Source of the DNA: an uncultured Erysipelotrichaceae bacterium
GTDB taxonomy: Bacteria > Bacillota_I > Bacilli_A > Erysipelotrichales > Erysipelotrichaceae
DNA length: 10,067 nucleotides
NCBI GenBank assembly: GCA_902796465.1
Contig: CADBPK010000093.1
Location: 1-10,067 of the forward strand
Direction of reading: 5' to 3'
Shown here piece after piece: positions 1 through 5,868 of the stretch. The position numbers were made by a program, and so were the translations under genes. The notes beneath the pieces were generated by a model. That model saw nothing but the letters and a program-made list of their open reading frames with translations. It did not search any database and was not told the origin of the DNA. The first letter of the stretch is position 1. Each line of letters opens with the position of its first letter.

Positions 1-769
1 AGGAAGTATGCCCTACCTGTTCAAGCACGCTGGCTTCTGCGTGATAGGAATCACCCAGGACAGAACAGTTGATCTCGACCATCGGCTTGACGACTTTTTC
101 CGTGATGACTTTTTCATCATACTGTCTCGCTTCTTCAAAGCACTGGATATATTCTTCGTCGTTGCGGGCAACGGAAATGCCGACAGAGGAACCGGTGCGC
201 GCCGGCTTGAGGATGACCGGATAGATCAATTTGTGTGCCTTGCGCAGTACTTCTTCCGGATGATCGTCCATCTCTTCGCCGTATACCCAGAACCAGTTGG
301 TCAGCGGCAGGCCGTTGTCATTCAGGATATGTTTCTGCAGCACTTTGTCCTGACCGACAGCCGCGCCGTACAGATCACATCCCGCATACGGGACCTTCAT
401 CATTTCAAGGAATCCCTGGATCGTCCCGTCTTCACCGTTGGTGCCGTGCATGACCGGGATCGCCACATCGATCGTGCTGATGTCCTTTGCACCGAACAGT
501 TTTGTTTTGACAGGCCTGATAATGACCTTGTTGTCTTCGCGGATGATCGTGACCTGCGTGCTCTTGGAGACCGCGTCATTCAGATCCTTGAAGGTCTCCA
601 CTTTATCCAGAAGTTCTCCGCAGTACATTTTGCGGTCTTTGGATACATAAACAGGTATAACGTTGTATTTCTCTTTATCCATAGCGCGGATCGCCTGGTT
701 CGCGGAAATGATGCTTACTTCATGTTCCACAGACTCTCCGCCGAAAAAAACAGCTACATTCAGTTTCAT
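1..769 (-). CDS. ddl: D-alanine--D-alanine ligase, N-terminal 256 codons (3' end outside window)
   Basis: This cytoplasmic ATP-grasp enzyme joins two D-alanines for the peptidoglycan precursor. The minus-strand frame is open from ATG 769-767 to the left edge. Visible motifs are FFGGESVEHEVS at residues 8-19, where Glu15 matches the ligase's first-D-Ala contact; the PVMHG..GEDGTIQG block; AVGQDKVLQK; and KPARTGSSVGIS, the ATP-grasp glycine-rich loop. These are established Ddl signatures. The later INCSVLG stretch recalls the clostridial/Erysipelotrichia branch (from memory). The start is set by AGAGGTG just upstream (plus-strand 773-779) and by the family-typical beginning MKLNVAVFFGG. About 90-100 C-terminal residues are missing, including the Tyr loop and magnesium ligands, so D-Ala-D-Ala cannot be firmly separated from D-Ala-D-Ser or D-Ala-D-Lac ligase. 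The gene is divergent from everything else in the window. Confidence 0.93.
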   Translation of the reverse strand, partial: MKLNVAVFFGGESVEHEVSIISANQAIRAMDKEKYNVIPVYVSKDRKMYCGELLDKVETFKDLNDAVSKSTQVTIIREDNKVIIRPVKTKLFGAKDISTIDVAIPVMHGTNGEDGTIQGFLEMMKVPYAGCDLYGAAVGQDKVLQKHILNDNGLPLTNWFWVYGEEMDDHPEEVLRKAHKLIYPVILKPARTGSSVGISVARNDEEYIQCFEEARQYDEKVITEKVVKPMVEINCSVLGDSYHAEASVLEQVGHTS

Positions 770-795
770 AAACACCTCTCAGATATCACCAGAAC

Positions 796-801
796 ATTAT
801 A
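796..801 (-). promoter_or_regulatory. -10 element of probable ddl promoter
   Basis: Read on the minus strand this is a perfect TATAAT, 27 bases upstream of the ddl start codon. It predicts transcription starting near 789 and a leader of about 20 bases carrying the AGAGGTG ribosome binding site. The best -35 at 17-base spacing is CTGTAA, only 3 of 6 matches to TTGACA, so the promoter may be modest or activator-dependent. Confidence 0.5.
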
Positions 802-803
802 CT
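798..803 (+). promoter_or_regulatory. Candidate -10 element for the patatin-to-ppaC operon
   Basis: TATACT matches 5 of 6 consensus bases and lies 43 bases upstream of the patatin ATG, on the opposite strand to the ddl -10 and overlapping it by four bases. No recognisable -35 lies 16-18 bases upstream, so this is tentative. TAAAAT at 803-808 and TAGAAT at 835-840 are alternatives, also without a good -35. Confidence 0.3.
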
Positions 804-846
804 AAAATAATCGGAAAATTACAGTGCCGCGTGATAGAATGAGGAC

Positions 847-2163
847 ATGAAAAAAGCATTGGTACTTGCCGGCGGAGGGACAAAAGGAGTCTACCAGGCG
901 GGTGTGATCAGGGCGCTGATCGATATGGGGAAAGATGACTGGAATATGGTTTTCGGAACCAGCGTCGGCGCGCTGAACGCGATCATGCTCGTGCAGAAGG
1001 ATTACGCGGCATTCTTTGACATCTACACACATTTGAAAGCGGAAGACATTATCGGCGGTTATATTCCATATGACATCAGCCTGAATACGATCGTCAATGA
1101 CAGGGAAACATTACTGAATACCGCTGTCAGCTATTTTAAGGATAAAGGAGTCGATATTTCTCCGTTTGAAAAACAGGTCGAGGAGAAATTCGACCCGGAA
1201 AAATTCTTTGCCTCGGATATCGATTTCGGCTGCATCACAGCCACACATCCGAAACATGAACCGGTCTATGTCACAAAAGAAATGATGCGGGAAAGGGGAA
1301 AGGACTGGCTGATCGCCAGCGCCAGCGCTTTTCCTGCGTTTCCTGTAAAAGTCATCGACGGACACGAATATGTGGACGGCGGCTACTTTGATAATCTGCC
1401 GGTGGATTTTGCTTTGCGGCAGGGTGCTGAAGAGGTGGTCGCCATCGATCTAAGGCACGCTGCTACCCATCCCGGCTACCGGGACAGACCTCGGATCGAT
1501 TACATTTCACCGACACAGGAACTTCCGCGGTTCCTCGAGTTTGACCGCGGACTGCTGGAACATTCCTTCCGGATCGGTTATCTGGACGCCTGCAAGTTTT
1601 ACGGCAAATATGACGGTTATGTCTATACATTTGAGAAGGCGGAACTGCCGGCATTCTTCCATAAATGGTATCTGGAAATGCTGATGCTGGAAACCAGGAT
1701 CAAACTGGCATCGAATATCAGTGAACGTTTCCGTTCCCGCCAGCATATCCGGAACAAACTGCTGGAGGACATGGATAAAACGCATCTGGAGTACAAGGAT
1801 TATTTTTACGGGATGATGGATCATCTGATGCGCATATGCGGTATGGATGATGCCCAGGTCTATGTTTATGAAGAGGCAAGAAACCGGATCTTGGCTGAAT
1901 TTGCCGATGCGGTAGATAAAAACTACGATAACATGCCTGCCCTGCAGGGAATCAGGGATCTTGCGGATTATGCCAGAACACTGAATACCAAAGGGATCAT
2001 AGAAAAGATGATCCATGCGAATTTCTTTCCGGAACACAGGATCCTGACAGAAAACATGGCACTCACGGTATATCCTTTTGAACAGGCACTGGCGGATTTT
2101 GTTACATGTATGATGAAAGAACTTCCGGAGGAATCAGCGGATGGAAAAAGCGGCGAAATTTGA
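847..2163 (+). CDS. Patatin-like phospholipase family protein
   Basis: This is a predicted serine acyl hydrolase (lipid esterase/phospholipase) using the patatin Ser-Asp dyad. The oxyanion-loop motif GGGTKG is at residues 9-14, the nucleophile elbow GTSVG at 37-41 (Ser39), and the catalytic DGG at Asp177 in YVDGGYFDNLP. All key residues are present in the usual order, so it should be active. Residues 1 to about 205 form the patatin domain. A conserved-looking block follows (FLEFDRGLLEHS, GYLDACKFYGKYDGY), then about 170 mostly helical residues without a motif I recognise. No signal peptide or membrane segment is seen, so it is likely cytoplasmic or membrane-peripheral. ATG 847 places GGGTKG where the family has it. 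GAGGA at 841-845 is only one base from it, which is unusually close; TTG 859 is the only nearby alternative and would shorten the first beta strand. It is the first gene of the left operon, and its 3' end overlaps dut by 23 bases. The substrate is unknown. Confidence 0.88.
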   Translation: MKKALVLAGGGTKGVYQAGVIRALIDMGKDDWNMVFGTSVGALNAIMLVQKDYAAFFDIYTHLKAEDIIGGYIPYDISLNTIVNDRETLLNTAVSYFKDKGVDISPFEKQVEEKFDPEKFFASDIDFGCITATHPKHEPVYVTKEMMRERGKDWLIASASAFPAFPVKVIDGHEYVDGGYFDNLPVDFALRQGAEEVVAIDLRHAATHPGYRDRPRIDYISPTQELPRFLEFDRGLLEHSFRIGYLDACKFYGKYDGYVYTFEKAELPAFFHKWYLEMLMLETRIKLASNISERFRSRQHIRNKLLEDMDKTHLEYKDYFYGMMDHLMRICGMDDAQVYVYEEARNRILAEFADAVDKNYDNMPALQGIRDLADYARTLNTKGIIEKMIHANFFPEHRILTENMALTVYPFEQALADFVTCMMKELPEESADGKSGEI

Positions 2164-2665
2164 AAAAGTAAGTTTCGGACAGTTTGCGGAAGGATGGAAA
2201 AAGTTTGATCCGGAAGCTTCTGCGGAAACGGTAAAGGAAATATATGATAATCTGAAAATGCCGAAGCGGGCAACGGCCGGTTCGGCCGGTTATGATTTTT
2301 TTGCGCCGGCTGATATAACACTTCTGCCGCAGGAAGAGGCACTCATTCCAACGGGAATCCGTGTTAAAATGAAAAAAGGATACGTTCTGATGCTTTTTCC
2401 GCGCAGTTCACTGGGCTTTAAATACCGCATGCAGCTGAACAACACGGTCGGCATCATCGACAGCGATTATTATCATGCGGATAATGAAGGACATATTTTC
2501 TGCAAAATCACAAATGATTCAAAAGAAGGTAAAACCCTTTCGATCCGTCAGTCTGACGGAATGGTGCAGGGCATATTTCTTGCTTTCGGCATCACGGAAG
2601 ACGATGCGGCTGAAGAAAAAAGGACCGGCGGATTCGGAAGTACAGATAAGAGGAAAACAGAATGA
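2141..2665 (+). CDS. dut: dUTP diphosphatase (dUTPase)
   Basis: This enzyme hydrolyses dUTP to dUMP and pyrophosphate, which limits uracil in DNA and supplies dUMP for thymidylate synthesis; it normally works as a cytoplasmic homotrimer. All five trimeric dUTPase motifs appear in order: SAGYDFFAP (48-56), PRSSLGF (87-93), NNTVGIIDSDYY (100-111, with Asp107 the likely general base), GMVQGIFLAFG (140-150) and RTGGFGST (161-168). Motif III is followed by ADNEGHIF, where the classic form has a short YRGE-like turn; I recall this variant from Firmicutes and phage dUTPases. At 174 residues it exceeds the common 145-150 because of about 40 extra N-terminal residues. The start is supported by GGAGGA at 2127-2132, eight bases upstream and inside the patatin gene. 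It overlaps patatin by 23 bases and the next gene by ATGA, so translation is probably coupled. Confidence 0.93.
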   Translation: MEKAAKFEKVSFGQFAEGWKKFDPEASAETVKEIYDNLKMPKRATAGSAGYDFFAPADITLLPQEEALIPTGIRVKMKKGYVLMLFPRSSLGFKYRMQLNNTVGIIDSDYYHADNEGHIFCKITNDSKEGKTLSIRQSDGMVQGIFLAFGITEDDAAEEKRTGGFGSTDKRKTE

Positions 2666-3498
2666 CAGAAACAATACGTAAAGACATTCCGGAATCAGTT
2701 CTGGAACGCATGGAACAACTTAAAAAACACGGAAAGGAAGTACCGGATCTTTCCCTGATCAAAACACCGGAACAGATCGAAGGGATCCGTGAAGCCGGAA
2801 AGATCAACACGGCAGTGCTGGATGAAGTCGCGAAACACATACACGCCGGCATGAGCACACAGGAGATCGACAACATCGTTAAGGAATTCACGCATGCGCA
2901 CGATGCTGTCTGCGCGCCTTACAAATATGAAGGCTTTCCCAAACATGTATGCACATCCATCAACGAGGAAGTATGCCACGGCATTCCGAGCCGTCTGCGC
3001 AAGCTGCATGACGGGGATATCATAAATGTGGATGTCACAACGATTTATAAAGGATATTATGCGGATGCTTCCCGCATGTTCATGATCGGTGATGTTTCCC
3101 ATGCCAGAAAGAAGCTGACCGAAGAGACAAAAAAATGTCTGGAGATTGGAATAGCGGCTGCCCAGCCATGGGCAACGGTAGGGGATATCGGCTATGCCAT
3201 TTCCAAATACGCGCATTCACTCGGCTATGGTGTCGTCAGGGAACTTGGCGGCCATGGCGTAGGCAATGACTTCCATGAAGATCCTTTCATCAGCCATATC
3301 GGCAAAAAAGGCACCGGCATGGTTCTGGTCCCGGGTATGGTTTTCACCATTGAACCGATGATCAATGCCGGCAAGGCAGGTGTGGTGATCGACCGGTACA
3401 ACGGCTGGACGATCTATACATCTGACGGATCGGACAGTGCCCAGTGGGAACATACCATCCTGATCACAGAAACAGGAAATGAGATCCTGACATACTGA
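2662..3498 (+). CDS. map: Methionine aminopeptidase, type I
   Basis: This enzyme removes the initiator methionine from nascent proteins with small second residues, after deformylation. It is a cytoplasmic, ribosome-associated dimetal enzyme. Compared with the E. coli enzyme as remembered, every catalytic position is kept: metal ligands Asp124, Asp135, His198, Glu231 and Glu263, plus His106 (in EEVCHGIPS) and His205. The first four ligands keep exact spacing with a 27-residue offset, so the protein has a 27-residue N-terminal extension and a full core. The extension is charged (ERMEQLKKHGKEVP) with no Cys cluster, so it is not a SEC-C zinc domain. There is no type II insert. The start ATG overlaps the dut stop as ATGA, with AGAGG at 2649-2653 as ribosome binding site. 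The stop at 3496-3498 lies one base before the next ATG. Confidence 0.95.
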   Translation: MTETIRKDIPESVLERMEQLKKHGKEVPDLSLIKTPEQIEGIREAGKINTAVLDEVAKHIHAGMSTQEIDNIVKEFTHAHDAVCAPYKYEGFPKHVCTSINEEVCHGIPSRLRKLHDGDIINVDVTTIYKGYYADASRMFMIGDVSHARKKLTEETKKCLEIGIAAAQPWATVGDIGYAISKYAHSLGYGVVRELGGHGVGNDFHEDPFISHIGKKGTGMVLVPGMVFTIEPMINAGKAGVVIDRYNGWTIYTSDGSDSAQWEHTILITETGNEILTY

Positions 3499-3499
3499 T

Positions 3500-3979
3500 A
3501 TGGGACGGATCCGGATCACAGGTTTTCATGAAGAAAATATATCTTCATCCATTCTGAATCAGATGGAAGAAGTCATCATGAAAACAGATTATCAAAGTGA
3601 AAAAAGACCATATCATTTCGTGTTTTTCAGAAACCGTGATCTTCTGAATGAGATCGAGGCGTTTGCCGGAGAGGAAAAATGTCATCTCGATGCCCCTCTG
3701 GTCATACTTGCTTTCGCAGACGGAAGCACGGCTTATGCTTCGGAAGATACTTTGAAAGCTGCCGGCAGTCTCCAGCGGTATATGCAGGAAAACGGCATGG
3801 AGTATTTCTTTTCCTTCAGACTCAACGATACGCTGAATCAGTACCGTTACCGGAAGATCATGGAAATGATGGGGGTTCCGGAAGGGTATCTGCTTCAGTT
3901 TACGATCGCCGCAGGACATTTTATCTCACAGGAAGGAACAGAGGCGGATAACGGCTCCGTGTTCTCCTATGTGCAGTAA
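3500..3979 (+). CDS. Small nitroreductase-like protein, divergent
   Basis: I place this 159-residue protein tentatively in the nitroreductase (FMN-dependent NAD(P)H oxidoreductase) fold. The order of features fits: an Arg-rich start (RIRITGF), a short helix (ISSSILNQMEEVI), RPYHFVFFRNRDLL (36-49) resembling the family's QPWxFxVVxD strand, DAPLVILAFAD (64-74), a helix KAAGSLQRYMQENGMEYFF, and MMGVPEGYLLQFTIAAGHF (123-141), close to the family's LGIPEGY...ALGY ending. The usual FMN-contact signatures (RRS and SxxNxQPW) are degraded, so flavin binding is uncertain. A stop at 3488-3490 rules out an upstream extension. ATG 3500 has no clear ribosome binding site and probably relies on coupling from map; ATG 3578, preceded by GGAAGAAG, is an alternative giving 133 residues. 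No substrate can be named. Confidence 0.55.
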   Translation: MGRIRITGFHEENISSSILNQMEEVIMKTDYQSEKRPYHFVFFRNRDLLNEIEAFAGEEKCHLDAPLVILAFADGSTAYASEDTLKAAGSLQRYMQENGMEYFFSFRLNDTLNQYRYRKIMEMMGVPEGYLLQFTIAAGHFISQEGTEADNGSVFSYVQ

Positions 3980-3991
3980 CCAGGAGGAAGT

Positions 3992-5626
3992 ATGAACAAT
4001 AACATTTACGTCATCGGACACAAGAATCCGGACAGTGATTCCATCTGCTCGGCCATTACATATGCCGATATGCTGAATCGTCTCGGATATTCCGCGATTC
4101 CCTGCCGGCAGGGGCCGCTGAATGAAGAAACAAAGTTTATACTGAAGCGCTTCGGGCAGGAAAATCCGCTGCTTCTGACGGATGCCAGGGCTATGCTGAA
4201 GGATATTGAAATGGATGAACCGACGATCGTCCGTGTGGATGAAACGGTCCATCACGCCTGGCATATGATGCTCAAGACACGCAACAGATCGCTCTGTGTT
4301 GTGGATGAAAACAACAAGCTTGTCGGTGTCTGTACTGCAAGTGATCTTTCCCGTGTCCGGATCCACCCTGAGACAGATCTTGATCAGCTGATGTCTTCAG
4401 CTACACTTGGCAATATTGCCCGTACGATCGGCGGTGAGATCCGGTATTCCCCGTCATACTTCGGAACTAACGGAAAGATCTATATCGTTGCCCTGGACGG
4501 GAAGGAAGCCGCCATGTACAACATGAAGGACAGCATCGTTATTACTTCGAGCGGTGAACAGAAGCAGAACATGGTCATCGACATGGGTGCCAAATGCCTC
4601 GTTGTTACCTGCGGACAGGCTGTTTCTGATTTTGTTATGCAGAAGGCAAGTGAGAATAAGTGTGCTGTCATCACAACGAAGCACGACACCATGCACACCG
4701 CAAGGGTCATTACAGAAAGTTACGCCGTAAAAGAGATCATGTCGGACAAAGTAATTGCATTCAGGGATTCCGATTATGTTGAAGATGTCATTGTCCGCAT
4801 GGCGAGCACCCGTGTACGATCCTACCCGGTGCTTGATGACAAGGATAATATCGTTGGTGCGTTCTCGCGCTATCATACAAGAAATTATCAGAAGCGGAAA
4901 TTCGTCCTGGTGGACCACAGTGCCATGACGCAGGTCATCAACAACATCGATAAAGCGGAGATCGTAGCGATCATTGACCATCATCATATCGGTGATGTCA
5001 CTACCAGCAAGCCGATCGAATACCGCAACCAGAAATGCGGTTGCACATGCACGATCATCTCAAATCTCTATCAGGAAAACGGCATGCTGCCGGACAAAAA
5101 CATGTGCGGTCTTCTGCTGAGCGCGATTCTCTCAGATACGCTGAATTTCAAGTCCGCAACAACAACGGAACGGGATAAAATGACGGCAAGATGGCTGGCT
5201 GACAGGGCAGGGATCGAGGATATCGATGCCTACGCAAGGGAAATGCTCGGTGCTTCCATTGCCCTGAAGGATGCTACGCCGCATGAGATCCTGAACAGAG
5301 ACCTGAAGAATTATGAGATCGGTCAGTACAAGATCGCCATCGGACAGACCAATTACTCACGGATGGAAGATGTACAGGCTATTCTGCCCCCGTTCATCAA
5401 AAACCTGGAACAGGAGCAGGAAACACAGGGACTGGATCTGCTGGTCATGCTGTTTACGGATGTCATGGGCGAAGGTTCCTACTTTGTCTTCTCCGGACCG
5501 CTTTCCAAAGTGGTATCCGAACTCATTGAATCCAATTTTGATGAGCATACAGGATTTGATCCGCACATCATCTCAAGAAAGCAGCAGATGATGCCGAAGC
5601 TTTCAGCGATGATTCAGGAAATGTAG
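3992..5626 (+). CDS. ppaC: Manganese-dependent inorganic pyrophosphatase with CBS and DRTGG regulatory domains
   Basis: This family II cytoplasmic enzyme hydrolyses pyrophosphate to phosphate, pulling biosynthetic reactions forward. The DHH-type catalytic domain opens with GHKNPDSDS (9-17; His10, Asp14 and Asp16 are metal ligands). A regulatory insert follows: CBS1 about 70-130, DRTGG about 187-245 and CBS2 about 244-305. The catalytic domain resumes at VDHSAMTQ (Asp308) and the DHH signature (Asp329-His331), then the C-terminal DHHA2 domain from about 436 with substrate-binding SRK at 528-530. The 544-residue length matches CBS-PPases, not the roughly 310-residue minimal form. In characterised relatives the CBS domains bind AMP/ADP (inhibitory), and diadenosine polyphosphates activate DRTGG-containing forms; the same is inferred here. 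AGGAGG at 3982-3987 sets the start. It is the last gene of the operon, followed by a terminator. Confidence 0.96.
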   Translation: MNNNIYVIGHKNPDSDSICSAITYADMLNRLGYSAIPCRQGPLNEETKFILKRFGQENPLLLTDARAMLKDIEMDEPTIVRVDETVHHAWHMMLKTRNRSLCVVDENNKLVGVCTASDLSRVRIHPETDLDQLMSSATLGNIARTIGGEIRYSPSYFGTNGKIYIVALDGKEAAMYNMKDSIVITSSGEQKQNMVIDMGAKCLVVTCGQAVSDFVMQKASENKCAVITTKHDTMHTARVITESYAVKEIMSDKVIAFRDSDYVEDVIVRMASTRVRSYPVLDDKDNIVGAFSRYHTRNYQKRKFVLVDHSAMTQVINNIDKAEIVAIIDHHHIGDVTTSKPIEYRNQKCGCTCTIISNLYQENGMLPDKNMCGLLLSAILSDTLNFKSATTTERDKMTARWLADRAGIEDIDAYAREMLGASIALKDATPHEILNRDLKNYEIGQYKIAIGQTNYSRMEDVQAILPPFIKNLEQEQETQGLDLLVMLFTDVMGEGSYFVFSGPLSKVVSELIESNFDEHTGFDPHIISRKQQMMPKLSAMIQEM

Positions 5627-5651
5627 GAATATCCATAAGAAGTACGTACAG

Positions 5652-5681
5652 AAGAGCTGAAAAATCAGCTCTTTTCTTTTT
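5652..5681 (+). terminator. Intrinsic terminator after ppaC
   Basis: A perfect 9-base-pair stem pairs AAGAGCTGA (5652-5660) with TCAGCTCTT (5665-5673) around an AAAA loop. The descending arm runs into TTTTCTTTTT (5672-5681), a typical Rho-independent terminator placed 25 bases after the ppaC stop. It separates the left operon from opp. Confidence 0.92.
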
Positions 5682-5743
5682 GCTTTATGCCTCAGAAGTG
5701 GAAAGAATACAATATTTGTTCATAAAAACGACGCAATCATTCA

Positions 5744-5791
5744 TGAAAAGATTTTCACGAATTGCAGAAATTATTTTCATCATCCTGAAAA
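5744..5791. promoter_or_regulatory. Cluster of TGAAAA/TTTTCA motifs, possible regulator binding region
   Basis: Two inverted pairs of one hexamer occur here: TGAAAA (5744-5749) facing TTTTCA (5752-5757) across 2 bases, and TTTTCA (5774-5779) facing TGAAAA (5786-5791) across 6 bases. They lie roughly 50-100 bases upstream of the predicted oppA transcription start, a position used by activators. The region is AT-rich, so chance is possible. The rest of 5682-5807 shows no gene. Confidence 0.3.
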
Positions 5792-5807
5792 AGATGTCCT
5801 TATTTAC

Positions 5808-5836
5808 TTGCAAAACCGTTCATTGGATTTTATACT
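5808..5836 (+). promoter_or_regulatory. Sigma-A-type promoter of the opp operon
   Basis: TTGCAA (5808-5813) is a -35 with 4 of 6 consensus bases and TATACT (5831-5836) a -10 with 5 of 6, separated by exactly 17 bases. Transcription should start near 5843, giving a leader of about 26 bases. The leader contains the strong ribosome binding site GAAAGGGGG (5852-5860), eight bases before the oppA ATG. Confidence 0.75.
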
Positions 5837-5868
5837 TTGGTTATATTTCTTGAAAGGGGGAAATACGA

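Noticed and set aside
8..805. Long plus-strand open frame of 265 codons opposite ddl
   Set aside because: It is antisense to a frame carrying unmistakable Ddl motifs; its own translation shows no family features and no ribosome binding site.
1507..2037. Minus-strand open frame of 176 codons inside the patatin gene
   Set aside because: No motif and no start signal. The plus-strand patatin frame is continuous and begins with all catalytic motifs.
847..2163. Patatin-like protein as an anti-phage (CBASS CapV-type) effector
   Set aside because: No cyclic-oligonucleotide synthase or other defence gene is nearby; all neighbours are housekeeping genes in the same operon.
4454..4987. Minus-strand open frame of 177 codons inside ppaC
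   Set aside because: It lies opposite the conserved CBS/DRTGG/DHH coding region and has no recognisable features.
5642..5649. GTACGTAC palindrome between the ppaC stop and the terminator
   Set aside because: An 8-base palindrome alone is expected by chance, and it has no partner or regulatory context.
5750..5764. CodY-like box overlapping the motif cluster upstream of oppA
   Set aside because: The best alignment to the 15-base CodY consensus has only about 10 matches, which is easily reached by chance in AT-rich DNA.
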